Assembly: GCF_003097515.1 (NCBI RefSeq)
Contig: NZ_CP029188.1
Location: forward strand, 4,227,001 to 4,291,000
Reading direction: 5' to 3'
DNA: 64,000 nt
Origin: Streptomyces tirandamycinicus
Lineage (GTDB): Bacteria; Actinomycetota; Actinomycetes; Streptomycetales; Streptomycetaceae
The notes beneath the pieces are model-generated. The model searched no databases and was not told the DNA's origin. It saw only the letters and a program-made list of their open reading frames with translations. This document shows positions 15,862 to 24,262 of the stretch, piece by piece; the stretch's first letter is position 1; each line of letters opens with the position of its first letter. The position numbers and the translations under genes are program-made.

Positions 15862-16337
15862 CGCCCGGCCCCGCCCCGGCCGCCGAGGCCGGCGCCGTCG
15901 ACTGGGCGGCCCTGCGGGAGGCGGCGCGGGACGCGATGTCCCACGCGTACGTCCCCTACTCGGGCTACCCGGTCGGCGCGGCCGCCCTCGTCGACGACGG
16001 GCGCACCGTCAGCGGCTGCAACGTCGAGAACGCCTCGTACGGCCTGTCGCTGTGCGCCGAGTGCGGACTCGTGTCGCAGCTGCAGGCCTCGGGCGGCGGC
16101 CGGCTCACGCACTTCACCTGTGTGGACGGCAACGGCGACGTACTGATGCCGTGCGGCCGCTGCCGCCAGCTGCTGTACGAGTTCGGCGGGCCCGCCATGC
16201 TGCTGGACACCGAGGCGGGCGTCCTGCCCCTCTCCGAGATGCTGCCCCTGGCCTTCGGCCCGCAGAAGCTCGGCCCGGGCAAGCCGGGCCCGGAGGGATT
16301 CGGCCCCGAGAGGCCCGGCCCCGAGAAGCTCGGCTAG
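15858..16337 (+). CDS. cdd: cytidine deaminase
   Basis: A 159-residue homotetrameric-type cytidine deaminase. The catalytic zinc motif is NASYGLSLCAECGL (Cys-Ala-Glu) with the second pair in PCGRCRQLLYE. It converts cytidine and deoxycytidine to uridine and deoxyuridine in the cytoplasm. GTG 15858 overlaps the permease stop, so imported nucleosides meet the deaminase made from the same mRNA. The last 27 residues are a Gly/Pro/Glu-rich tail (LGPGKPGPEG, ERPGPEKLG) absent from typical family members of about 130 residues. Confidence 0.92.
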   Translation: MTPGPAPAAEAGAVDWAALREAARDAMSHAYVPYSGYPVGAAALVDDGRTVSGCNVENASYGLSLCAECGLVSQLQASGGGRLTHFTCVDGNGDVLMPCGRCRQLLYEFGGPAMLLDTEAGVLPLSEMLPLAFGPQKLGPGKPGPEGFGPERPGPEKLG

Positions 16338-16374
16338 CGCCCCGAGGGGCACTGGGCCCCGCAGCCACGACCCG

Positions 16375-16407
16375 GCGGCCCCTCCGCTGCTCCGGCGGAG
16401 GGGCCGC
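16375..16407 (+). terminator. 13-bp hairpin between cdd and deoA
   Basis: GCGGCCCCTCCGC (16375-16387) and GCGGAGGGGCCGC (16395-16407) pair perfectly around a seven-base loop. With no obvious palindromic operator before deoA, partial read-through from cdd is likely, and the hairpin may set the relative level of thymidine phosphorylase. Confidence 0.65.
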
Positions 16408-16454
16408 GACATTTCCGCACCACCTGGTTCGCACCCGGAAGGACCCCACAGCAC

Positions 16455-17732
16455 ATGGACGCCATCTCCGTCATCCGCACCAAGCGCGACCGAGGCGAAC
16501 TCTCCCCCGAGCAGATCGACTGGGTCATCGACGCGTACACCCGCGGCGAGGTCGCCGACGAGCAGATGTCGGCGCTGGCGATGGCGATTCTGCTCAACGG
16601 CATGAACCGCGCCGAGATCGCCCGCTGGACCGCCGCCATGATCGCCTCCGGCGAGCGCATGGACTTCTCGTCGCTGTCCCGTCCGACCGCCGACAAGCAC
16701 TCCACCGGAGGCGTGGGCGACAAGATCACGCTCCCGCTGGCGCCGCTGGTCGCCGCCTGCGGTGCCGCCGTGCCCCAGCTGTCCGGCCGCGGCCTCGGCC
16801 ACACCGGCGGCACCCTCGACAAGCTGGAGTCCATCCCCGGCTGGCGGGCGCTGCTGTCCAACGAGGAGATGCTGCGGGTCCTCGACACCACCGGCGCGGT
16901 CATCTGCGCCGCCGGCGACGGGCTCGCCCCCGCCGACAAGAAGCTCTACGCGCTGCGCGACGTCACCGGCACCGTCGAGGCGATCCCGCTGATCGCCTCC
17001 TCGATCATGTCCAAGAAGATCGCCGAGGGCACCGGCTCGCTCGTGCTGGACGTGAAGGTGGGCTCCGGCGCCTTCATGAAGAGCATCGAGGACGCCCGGG
17101 AGCTGGCCTCCACCATGGTCGGCCTCGGCACGGACCACGGGGTGAGGACGGTGGCGCTGCTCACCGACATGTCCACGCCGCTCGGTCTCACCGCTGGCAA
17201 CGCCCTGGAGGTCCGCGAGTCCGTCGAGGTGCTGGCGGGCGGGGGCCCCGCCGACGTCGTCGAGCTCACCCTCGCGCTGGCCCGCGAGATGCTCGACGCG
17301 GCCGGCGTCAAGGACGCCGACCCGGCGAAGGCCCTGGCCGACGGTTCGGCGATGGACGTCTGGCGCCGCATGATCGCCGCGCAGGGCGGCGACCCGGACG
17401 CCGCACTGCCGGTCGCCCGCGAGCAGCATGTGATCACCGCTCCGGCCTCGGGTGTGCTGACCCGCCTCGACGCCTACGAGGTCGGTGTCGCGGCCTGGCG
17501 CCTGGGCGCCGGCCGGGCCCGCAAGGAGGACCCGGTGCAGGCGGGTGCGGGCGTCGAACTGCACGCCAAGCCCGGCGACGAGGTCACCGCGGGCGCCCCG
17601 CTGATGACCCTGCACACGGACACCCCCGAGAAGTTCGACTACGCCCTGCGGTCCCTGGAGGGCTCCTTCGACATCGCCGCACCGGGCACCGCCCACGAGG
17701 CGACCCCGGTGGTGCTGGAGCGCATCGCCTGA
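16455..17732 (+). CDS. deoA: thymidine/pyrimidine-nucleoside phosphorylase
   Basis: A 425-residue dimeric phosphorylase. Signature segments: DKHSTGGVGDKITLPLAPL, SGRGLGHTGGTLDKLES, SSIMSKKIAEGTGSLVLDVKVG, and the C-terminal pyrimidine nucleoside phosphorylase domain with DPVQAGAGVELHAKPGD. It phosphorolyses (deoxy)uridine and thymidine to base and (deoxy)ribose-1-phosphate. It follows cdd and the importer in the same direction; deoxyribose-5-phosphate formed later would be cleaved by the deoC product at 35735-36688. RBS GGAAGGA precedes ATG 16455. Confidence 0.93.
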   Translation: MDAISVIRTKRDRGELSPEQIDWVIDAYTRGEVADEQMSALAMAILLNGMNRAEIARWTAAMIASGERMDFSSLSRPTADKHSTGGVGDKITLPLAPLVAACGAAVPQLSGRGLGHTGGTLDKLESIPGWRALLSNEEMLRVLDTTGAVICAAGDGLAPADKKLYALRDVTGTVEAIPLIASSIMSKKIAEGTGSLVLDVKVGSGAFMKSIEDARELASTMVGLGTDHGVRTVALLTDMSTPLGLTAGNALEVRESVEVLAGGGPADVVELTLALAREMLDAAGVKDADPAKALADGSAMDVWRRMIAAQGGDPDAALPVAREQHVITAPASGVLTRLDAYEVGVAAWRLGAGRARKEDPVQAGAGVELHAKPGDEVTAGAPLMTLHTDTPEKFDYALRSLEGSFDIAAPGTAHEATPVVLERIA

Positions 17733-17788
17733 TCCGGGCTTGCGCGTCACCCGTCCCCGATGCGTTCCGGGGCGGTGACGTCCTCCCG

Positions 17789-17815
17789 GTCGCCGACCCG
17801 TTCCCGGTCGGCGAC
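17789..17815 (+). terminator. 10-bp hairpin downstream of deoA
   Basis: GTCGCCGACC (17789-17798) and GGTCGGCGAC (17806-17815) flank a seven-base loop. It is the first of two consecutive hairpins after deoA. Confidence 0.6.
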
Positions 17816-17826
17816 TTCCTTCGGGT

Positions 17827-17860
17827 GAACGGGACCGGTGGTGGGCCGCCGGTCCCGTTC
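17827..17860 (+). terminator. 12-bp hairpin downstream of deoA
   Basis: GAACGGGACCGG (17827-17838) pairs perfectly with CCGGTCCCGTTC (17849-17860) around a ten-base loop, ending the nucleoside operon 40 bp before the Uma2 gene. Confidence 0.7.
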
Positions 17861-17901
17861 GGCATGCTGGACTCGGTGACGCACCGACAGAGGAGACCGC
17901 C

Positions 17902-18492
17902 ATGAGCGCACTCAGCGTCGACCCACCGGCCTCTCACGGCCAGGAGTGGGACGACCTCGTCCGTCTCTGGGAGGAGACGGACGCGCCCGAGGGCTGCAAG
18001 GTGGAGATCATCGAGGGGATCGTCACCGTGTCACCCACGCCTGCGAACAGCCACAACAGCGTCGCCCAGCGGGTCCAGCGGCAGCTGTACACGGTGATTC
18101 CCGAAGACTGGGGCGTCTACCAGACCCTGGCCGTGGCCATTCCCTCTCGGCTTGGCATGTTCATTCCGGATCTGGTCGTGGCGCCCGAGGCGGCTCTCGA
18201 CGAACCCGGCCACTACATCCCTGCCGCAGCCGCCCTGCTCGTCGTCGAGATCACCTCGAAGTCCAACGCCAACCACGACCGGATCGAGAAGCTGCACGGC
18301 TATGCGACGGCCGGAGTGCCCTTGTATCTGCTGCTCGACAGCTGGCACTCGGGGCGGCCCACAGCGACCCTGTACGGACAGCCCAGGAACGCCATGTACC
18401 GCGCGCTCGACACGGTGAAGTACGGAGAAGGGCTGCGCATCCCCGCCCCCTTCGACCTCACGATCGACACCGGCGCCTTCCCCGCCGGCTGA
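17902..18492 (+). CDS. Uma2-family (DUF820) endonuclease-like protein
   Basis: A 196-residue protein of the Uma2 family, which has a PD-(D/E)XK nuclease fold. Residues IIEGIVTVSP, PDLVVAPEAAL and LLVVEITSKSNANHDRIEKLHGYATAGVPLYLLLD give the Asp, Glu and x-Lys positions of the fold. Expanded copies of this family are common in streptomycetes and cyanobacteria; their targets are not established. RBS GAGGAG precedes ATG 17902. It stands between terminators, probably monocistronic. Confidence 0.8.
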   Translation: MSALSVDPPASHGQEWDDLVRLWEETDAPEGCKVEIIEGIVTVSPTPANSHNSVAQRVQRQLYTVIPEDWGVYQTLAVAIPSRLGMFIPDLVVAPEAALDEPGHYIPAAAALLVVEITSKSNANHDRIEKLHGYATAGVPLYLLLDSWHSGRPTATLYGQPRNAMYRALDTVKYGEGLRIPAPFDLTIDTGAFPAG

Positions 18493-18591
18493 CAGCGCGC
18501 GCGGACTTCCCTGCCCGCCCCTGCCCGCCTCGCGCGGGATGTGACCGCGCGGCTCCGATGAGTTGCCGCGGCGGGCACGGTCTCCTCTCAT

Positions 18592-18915
18592 GTGGACAGT
18601 GTCGAACAGCCGATCGTTCTGGAACTCGGCGACCGGATCACCCCGGCCGATGTGCCGCTGCTGTGCGCCCGGCTGCGGAGACATACCGCCGCGGATGACG
18701 GCACCGGCCGGGAGGTCGTGTGTGACGCGGGGCGGCTGGCCGTCGCCGATCTGACGGCCGTGAACGCCGTCGCACGGCTGCGGCTGACCGCGCGGAGACT
18801 GGGCCGGGAGCTGCGGCTGGTGAACGCCGGTCCCGAACTGCTCGCCCTGCTGGCCCTCGTCGGGCTGGACGACGGCGACCCGGGTTGGCCCGCGCCGGTC
18901 AGTCCCCGGAGCTGA
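18592..18915 (+). CDS. STAS-domain protein (anti-sigma-factor antagonist-like)
   Basis: A 107-residue single-domain protein with the alternating beta/alpha pattern of STAS domains (IVLELGDRIT, EVVCDAGRLAVADLTAVNAVARLRLTA in two pieces, RELRLVNAGPELLALLAL). The usual phosphorylatable Ser of SpoIIAA-type antagonists is not evident; DLTAVNAV occupies the place. GTG 18592 is used. The 3' end overlaps the convergent ECF sigma gene by 17 bp, so the neighbour may be functionally linked or only convergent. Function is uncertain. Confidence 0.6.
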   Translation: MDSVEQPIVLELGDRITPADVPLLCARLRRHTAADDGTGREVVCDAGRLAVADLTAVNAVARLRLTARRLGRELRLVNAGPELLALLALVGLDDGDPGWPAPVSPRS

Positions 18916-19885
18916 GCCGCTCCGGCAGCCCGAACAGCGGGAACCACCGCTTGGCGTCCAGGAAGAAGTCCATCGCGCCGATCCTGCCGTCGGCGACCTC
19001 CAGCACGATCAGCGCCCAGGGTTCATAGCCCTCGCCGTCCTGGCCGGGGTGGTACTGCGCGAACGCGGGCGACCCGTTGGCCACCGTGGGGACCAGCTTG
19101 GAGCCGCGGCACACCTCGCCGACACCGAGCATCCAGCCCACGATGTCGTCGTGGCCGCGCAGCCACAGGTCGTACGGCGGCATGGACATGGTGGCGTCCT
19201 CGTGCAGCAGCGCCGTCAGCGCCGTCATGTCGTACCCCTCGAAGGCGGCGACATAGCGCTCCAGCAGCTTCTGCTGCTCCTCGTCGAGCGGGTCCGCCGG
19301 ATCGGAGTCCGAGGGGGCGTACTCGGCGAGGGAGGCACGGGCCCTCTGGAGCGCGCTGTTGACCGAGGCGACGGACGTGTCCAGGAGTTCGGCGACCTCG
19401 GCGGCCTTCCACGCCAGCACCTCCCGCAGGATCAGCACCGCGCGCTGCTTCGCGGGCAGGCGCTGCAGCGCCGCGACGAACGCCAGCCTGATCGACTCGC
19501 GCTCCACCGCCGTGTCGGCCGGGTCGGCCACGGACGGCAGCACCCGCCCGTCCGGCACCGGCTCCAGCCAGGTGATCTCCGGACGGGCGGTGAGCCGGGC
19601 CTGCGCCACCGGGGTGGCCTCGGTCAGGTCCATCGGACGGGCCCGGCGGTTTCCCGCGTGCAGCATGTCCAGGCACACGTTGGTGGCGATGCGGTACAGC
19701 CAGGAACGCAGCGAGGACCTCCCCTCGAACTTCTCGAGGTTCTTCCAGGCCCGCACCATGGTGTCCTGGACCGCGTCCTCGGCCTCGAAGGCCGAGCCGA
19801 GCATGCGGTAGCAGTATCCGGTGAGCTCCTTCCGGTAGCCCTCCAGCCCGGATTCGAGGTCCTGTGCCGTCGCCTGATCACTCAT
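18899..19885 (-). CDS. ECF sigma factor with C-terminal SnoaL-like domain (TIGR02960/SigG-like)
   Basis: A 328-residue sigma-70 family protein. Region 2: YRKELTGYCYRMLGSAFEAEDAVQDTMVRAWKNL (conserved in two pieces). Region 4: LPAKQRAVLILREVLAWKAAEVAELLDTSVASVNSALQRAR. The C-terminal 110 residues form a SnoaL-like domain (LLERYVAAFEGYDMTALTALLHEDATMSMPP) that, in this class, modulates sigma activity and replaces an anti-sigma factor. ATG 19885 is selected; an in-frame upstream start at 19945 would add twenty unconserved residues. Target promoters are unknown. Confidence 0.85.
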   Translation of the reverse strand: MSDQATAQDLESGLEGYRKELTGYCYRMLGSAFEAEDAVQDTMVRAWKNLEKFEGRSSLRSWLYRIATNVCLDMLHAGNRRARPMDLTEATPVAQARLTARPEITWLEPVPDGRVLPSVADPADTAVERESIRLAFVAALQRLPAKQRAVLILREVLAWKAAEVAELLDTSVASVNSALQRARASLAEYAPSDSDPADPLDEEQQKLLERYVAAFEGYDMTALTALLHEDATMSMPPYDLWLRGHDDIVGWMLGVGEVCRGSKLVPTVANGSPAFAQYHPGQDGEGYEPWALIVLEVADGRIGAMDFFLDAKRWFPLFGLPERLSSGD

Positions 19886-19951
19886 GGGTCTGTCCCTGTC
19901 GCCGTCCGCTCCAGCCCTTCGGACGCTACAGGGGGGCACTGACAATGGGCC

Positions 19952-20665
19952 TCAGGTGCCGGGCTTGCGGCCGTAGACGTGCACGTCGTCCCCGTTCCGG
20001 AGCAGGTTCCAGTACGCCTTGGCGTCCGCCGGCCGCATATTGACGCAGCCCGCGGAGCCCGGCGGGTTGTACATGCTCTTGGTGACCGAGTGGAACGCCT
20101 GCCCGCCGTCGAAGAACTGCGAGTGCGGCATCCACACCTTGTAGAGCGTCGACCAGTGGTTGGCGCTGCGGTAGTAGATCCGCTTCGCGCCGGTCCGGGT
20201 CTCCGCGCCGTCCCGCCCGGTCCGCACCGGCACCGGCCCGTACGTCAGCTTCGCCCCGTCCTGGATCCAGCTCAGCTGCCTGGTCAGGTCGACGCAGGCG
20301 ATGCGCCCCTTGTTGGTCGGGCACGCGCCGGCCTTGTTCGGGGTCGTGCCCGCGGCCCGCTGGGCGAGGATCGTGCTCATCGTGCGCCAGGTGACCGTAC
20401 CCGCGTAGCCGATGGTCGGGGTGATCCCGTGCCAGCGCTGGAAGGTCTGGATCGCCTTGCAGTCCGACGGCGACTGCCGCCCGTCGACCTTCAGGCCCAT
20501 GAACTTCTCGACCTCCTTCTGGTACGGCCCGGTCGACGTCGTGCACGACGCCGCCTGGGCCGGTGCGGCGCCGAGCGCGAGGCTCAGCGGCACCACCAGC
20601 CCCGCGACGCCGAGGGCGACGCCACCCCGTCTCCGTATGGTCCCCCACTGTCCTGTGCGGCCCAC
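19952..20665 (-). CDS. secreted L,D-transpeptidase (YkuD domain)
   Basis: A 237-residue exported protein. A basic start and hydrophobic segment end at APAQAA (signal peptidase site about residue 38). Residues 45-110 resemble a small peptidoglycan-binding region (IQTFQRWHGITPTIGYAGTVTW). The YkuD catalytic part shows His in AFHSVTK and the nucleophile Cys in SAGCVNM. It would cross-link peptidoglycan stem peptides (3-3 bridges) outside the membrane. GTG 20665 is placed nine bases after GGGGAG; further upstream TTG/GTG codons are too close to that site. Confidence 0.85.
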   Translation of the reverse strand: MGRTGQWGTIRRRGGVALGVAGLVVPLSLALGAAPAQAASCTTSTGPYQKEVEKFMGLKVDGRQSPSDCKAIQTFQRWHGITPTIGYAGTVTWRTMSTILAQRAAGTTPNKAGACPTNKGRIACVDLTRQLSWIQDGAKLTYGPVPVRTGRDGAETRTGAKRIYYRSANHWSTLYKVWMPHSQFFDGGQAFHSVTKSMYNPPGSAGCVNMRPADAKAYWNLLRNGDDVHVYGRKPGT

Positions 20666-20820
20666 GGTCACCAACTCCCCTGTACGCCCGACGCGGTTGC
20701 CTTGACCTTTGGACGCGTGCGGGGGAGCCGTGGTTGTAGGGAGGAGGCCGTGAATTCGGCGGGTCTCGGCGGGGACGCGGCGGGACCCGGCGGATCTCCG
20801 CCACCGCCGTCACACCAGCC

Positions 20821-22116
20821 TCAGTGGCGCGCTGCCGCCGCGGAGAGCACGGGACGGCGTGCCCGCGCCCGCGCCGCGTACGACCCGTACAGCGTGATCG
20901 AGACGACCCCGAGCACCGCGAGCAGCCCCAGCAGGACCGTGCCCGCCCAGCCGCCGGAGTGGAAGGCGACCGCTCCGAGCGTGCCGCCCGCGCTGCTGCC
21001 CAGGTAGTACGCGGACTGGTACAGGGCCGAGGCCTGCGCGCGGCCCGTCGTCGCGGTCCGGCTGACCGAGGAGGAGGCCACCGCGTGCCCCGCGAAGAAG
21101 CCCGCCGTGATCAGCACCAGGCCCGGCAGCACCGCGGTCAGCGAGTCGGCGAGCGACAGCAGCAGACCCGCCGCCGTCGTGCCCACCGCCAGGTACAGCG
21201 CACCGCGCCTGCCGAGCCTCCCCACCAGGCGGCCCGCCGCGGCCGACGAGACCGTACCGACCAGATAGACCAGGAAGACGGAGCCGACGACCCCCTGGGG
21301 CAGGCCGAACGGGTCGTCCGCGAGTCGGTAGCCGATCACGGTGTAGACCGCGCCGAAGACCGTCATGAACAGCGCGCCGATCCCGTACAGCCGCATCAGC
21401 AGCGGGTCCGACAGATGGCCGCGGACGGTGCGCGCCAGCGCGCCCGGGTTCAGCGAACCGGGCGTGAAGTGCCGCGCCTTCGGCAGCAGCAGCCGGAACG
21501 CCACGGTGCAGACCACCGCCATCAGCCCGACCGCGGCGAGCGCCGCCCGCCAGCCCCACAGCTGCGCGACCCAGCCGGTCACGATCCGGCCGCTCATCCC
21601 GCCGATGCTGTTGCCCGCCACGAACAGCCCGATCGCCGCGATCAGAGCCTTCGGGCGCACCTCCTCCGCCAGGTACGCCATCGCCGAGGCGGGGATGCCC
21701 GCCAGCGCCGCGCCCTGCACCGCACGCAGCGCCACCAGCCACTCCGGGCCGGGTGCGAACGGCACCAGCAGCCCGAGGGCCGTCGCCACCACCAGGGACA
21801 CCGTCATCAGCCGCACCCGGCCGAACCGCTCGGACAGCGCGCTGAGCGGCAGTACGCACAGGGCGAGCGCCCCGGTGGCCGCGGAGACGGTCCAGCTGGC
21901 CGCGCTCGCGGTCACGCCGAACTCGCCGGACACCGCGGGCAGCAGGGCCTGGGTGGAGTAGAGGAGGGCGAAGGCGGCGACGCCCGCGGCGAAGAGCGCG
22001 AGGCTCATCCGCCGGTAGCCGGGGACCCCGGGGGCGAGCCGGGGCGGGGTGGGTTCGGGGGACGGCGAGGAGAGGGCACCCACGGTGGTGGGCGCCCCGG
22101 TACTGGCGGAAGGCAT
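20821..22116 (-). CDS. MFS transporter
   Basis: A 431-residue protein with about 12 hydrophobic segments and the MFS loop motif SERFGRVRLM after TM2. The family resembles the YnfM/arabinose-efflux type (ALLYSTQALLPAVSGEFGV). ATG 22116 follows GAGG closely; earlier in-frame codons run into the divergent regulator promoter. It is transcribed divergently from a LysR-type regulator, a common arrangement for regulated efflux. The substrate is unknown. Confidence 0.87.
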   Translation of the reverse strand: MPSASTGAPTTVGALSSPSPEPTPPRLAPGVPGYRRMSLALFAAGVAAFALLYSTQALLPAVSGEFGVTASAASWTVSAATGALALCVLPLSALSERFGRVRLMTVSLVVATALGLLVPFAPGPEWLVALRAVQGAALAGIPASAMAYLAEEVRPKALIAAIGLFVAGNSIGGMSGRIVTGWVAQLWGWRAALAAVGLMAVVCTVAFRLLLPKARHFTPGSLNPGALARTVRGHLSDPLLMRLYGIGALFMTVFGAVYTVIGYRLADDPFGLPQGVVGSVFLVYLVGTVSSAAAGRLVGRLGRRGALYLAVGTTAAGLLLSLADSLTAVLPGLVLITAGFFAGHAVASSSVSRTATTGRAQASALYQSAYYLGSSAGGTLGAVAFHSGGWAGTVLLGLLAVLGVVSITLYGSYAARARARRPVLSAAAARH

Positions 22117-22142
22117 ACCTCGAAGGTAGACACGGCCTTTTG

Positions 22143-22157
22143 ATGCGTCCAATGCAT
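22143..22157. promoter_or_regulatory. LysR-type box ATGC-N7-GCAT between the MFS and LysR genes
   Basis: ATGC (22143-22146) and GCAT (22154-22157) form a dyad containing the T-N11-A pattern (T144, A156) typical of LysR-type recognition sites. It lies between the divergent starts at 22116 and 22236. Confidence 0.5.
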
Positions 22158-22235
22158 AGAACGGCTTTAATCGTTCCCATGGTGCATGAACGCAGCTCAC
22201 CGGCCCGCCTGTCACCGAGCAGTTACGAAGAAGAC

Positions 22236-23132
22236 ATGCGGCTGCTGCTCGCGCCCCGACTCGCGTACTTCGCCGGGGTCGCCCGCCACGAGCATGTCAC
22301 CAGGGCCGCACAGGAGCTCGGCGTGCCCCAGTCGACGCTCTCCCGCGCCATGGTCCGTCTCGAACAGGACCTGGGCGTGGCGCTGTTCACGCGCAAGGGC
22401 CGCACCGTGTCGCTGACAGCCGCGGGCCGCGACTTCCTGGCCTCGGTGGAGCGGGCCCTCGGCGAGGTCGAGCGGGCGGCGGAGTCGGTACGCGCGGACG
22501 CCGACCCGTCCGGGGGCAAGGTCGCCTTCGGCTTCCTGCACACCATGGGCTCCGAGACCGTGCCCGAGCTGATCCGGGCGTTCCGCGTCGACCACCCCCG
22601 GGTCCGCTTCACGCTGGTCCAGAACTACGGCGAGGCCATGATCGAGCGGCTCCGGGCCGGCGAGCTCGACCTCTGCCTCACCTCGCCGGTCCCGGACGCG
22701 CCGGACCTGGTCGCCCGGCGCCTCGACGAGCAGCGGCTGCGGCTCGTCGTCCCCGACGACCACCGGCTCGCCGGCCGCAAGCGCATCCGGCTGGCCGAGG
22801 CCGCGGACGAGACCTTCGTGACCCTCGAACCCGGCTACGGGCTGCGTCGCATCACCGACGCGCTGTGCGCCGAGGCGGGCTTCTCGCCGCGCGTCGCCTT
22901 CGAGGGCGAGGAGGCGGAGACGCTCCGCGGCCTGGTCGCCGCCGGCCTCGGCGTGGCGCTGCTGCCCCCGCCGGCGGTGCCGCGCCCCGGGGTGGTCGAA
23001 CTGACGGTGACGGCACCGCGGGCGATCCGGGAGGTGGGGGTGGCGTGGCTGGACGGGCACCCGGACACCCCGCCGGTGGCGGCGTTCAAGAAGTTCCTGC
23101 TGTCGCGCCGGGGGAACCTGCTCCCGGACTGA
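22236..23132 (+). CDS. LysR-family transcriptional regulator
   Basis: A 298-residue regulator. The N-terminal winged HTH reads LAYFAGVARHEHVTRAAQELGVPQSTLSRAM..LEQDLGVALFTR, and a periplasmic-binding-like effector domain follows (GFLHTMGSETVPELIRAF, LDLCLTSPVP, GLGVALLPPPAV). ATG 22236 gives the usual spacing before the HTH; ATG 22179 is an alternative adding nineteen residues. It is predicted to control the divergent MFS exporter through the dyad at 22143-22157. The ligand is unknown. Confidence 0.87.
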   Translation: MRLLLAPRLAYFAGVARHEHVTRAAQELGVPQSTLSRAMVRLEQDLGVALFTRKGRTVSLTAAGRDFLASVERALGEVERAAESVRADADPSGGKVAFGFLHTMGSETVPELIRAFRVDHPRVRFTLVQNYGEAMIERLRAGELDLCLTSPVPDAPDLVARRLDEQRLRLVVPDDHRLAGRKRIRLAEAADETFVTLEPGYGLRRITDALCAEAGFSPRVAFEGEEAETLRGLVAAGLGVALLPPPAVPRPGVVELTVTAPRAIREVGVAWLDGHPDTPPVAAFKKFLLSRRGNLLPD

Positions 23133-23286
23133 GCGACCGGCACCGGTCCGGCCGGGTGGCCGCGGATGCTCCCACGCGCGCGCCCGACTCGGCGTTCGCG
23201 CGCCCGACTCGCCGCAGAGGCGCCCCCGTACCGCCGCCGGCGCAAGCCCCGTGCGGGCCCGGGCCGTCGGGCGCCCCCTCCCGCCG

Positions 23287-24147
23287 TCAGTGCCGCAACG
23301 CCCGCCCGAAGCCCGCGGCGAGGGGCATGCGGAGCCCCAGCGGCGGGGGCGCGGCGAGCGCGTCCGCGACGGGGCGGGCGTAGGCGCGCGAGAACAGCGA
23401 GCCGAGGACGAAGTCCGCGGCCAGCGCCTGGACTTCGGCCTGGTACTGCCGCAGTGCGTGCCCGTCCGAGTGGACCTCGAACCGGCAGGTGTCGCGGTTC
23501 GTCTTCTTCGCCCGCTCCGCCAGCCGGTACGACAGCTCCGGAGCGCTCCTCGCGTCGTTGGTGCCGTGCACGATCAGCACCCGGCGGCCCACGAGCTGCT
23601 TCACCGGTTCGGGGTCCGCCGCCATGTCGTTCTCCGGCAGCCAGGGGGCGAGCGCCAGCACCGAGTTGACGGCGGCGTGGCCGGCCGCGTGCAGGGCGGC
23701 GCGGCCCCCCATGCCCTGGCCGGCCAGGCACACGGGGATGTCGCCGTACCGCCGTACCGCCTCGTCCGCCGCCCGGGACGCGTCTGCCGCGAGTCGGGCG
23801 TCCGGGCCGTTCCAGCCGCGGCCGCGGTAGCGCACCACGTGCGCGGCGAGGCCGTCGGCGCGGCCCGCCCGGGCGAGCGAGCGCGCCAGCGGCAGCGCGG
23901 AGGCGTGGGAGAGGGTGGACGGGCCGCGTGCCGATTCGGGCTCGCCGTTCGGCAGCACCAGCACCACCGCGGTGACGACTCCGTCCGCCGAGTCCCCGAA
24001 CGACCGGACCGCGCGGCCCAGCCCGGCCTGTGTATCGCCGCCGTTCCCCCGTTGCCCCCGCGCCACGTTCCCCTCGAACCGTGTACGGGCCGACTCCGCC
24101 GCGCCCGCCATACGCCCCCACCACCGGGGCAGTGCCTGGTGTGCCAT
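23287..24147 (-). CDS. alpha/beta-hydrolase-fold protein lacking the nucleophile Ser
   Basis: A 286-residue protein with the core fold of alpha/beta hydrolases: VVLVLPNGEPES, HVVRYRGRGWNG, the nucleophile-elbow position CLAGQGMGGRAAL, the acid-loop VLIVHGTNDARSAP and the His-loop SDGHALRQ. At the elbow, the expected Gly-x-Ser-x-Gly reads Gly-Gln-Gly-Met-Gly, so the nucleophilic Ser is replaced by Gly. The Asp and His are kept. It is either a non-hydrolytic relative or uses a different residue. It is convergent with the LysR gene and divergent from add. Confidence 0.7.
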   Translation of the reverse strand: MAHQALPRWWGRMAGAAESARTRFEGNVARGQRGNGGDTQAGLGRAVRSFGDSADGVVTAVVLVLPNGEPESARGPSTLSHASALPLARSLARAGRADGLAAHVVRYRGRGWNGPDARLAADASRAADEAVRRYGDIPVCLAGQGMGGRAALHAAGHAAVNSVLALAPWLPENDMAADPEPVKQLVGRRVLIVHGTNDARSAPELSYRLAERAKKTNRDTCRFEVHSDGHALRQYQAEVQALAADFVLGSLFSRAYARPVADALAAPPPLGLRMPLAAGFGRALRH

Positions 24148-24234
24148 CCCAGAACAGTCTCAGAAGGGCAGGTGTACGCCACCCGTCCGCACGGTCACTG
24201 TTACGTATCGACAGGTGATTCGTGCAGATGCCTT

Positions 24235-24262
24235 CTACGCGCGTAGGGAATAGAGTGCGCAG
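24235..24262 (+). promoter_or_regulatory. operator CTACGCGCGTAG and leaderless-type promoter of add
   Basis: The perfect palindrome spans 24235-24246. A -10 element TAGAGT (24251-24256) follows four bases later and lies six bases before the ATG at 24263, so the mRNA should start at the start codon. The operator sits in the -10/-35 spacer. Confidence 0.65.
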
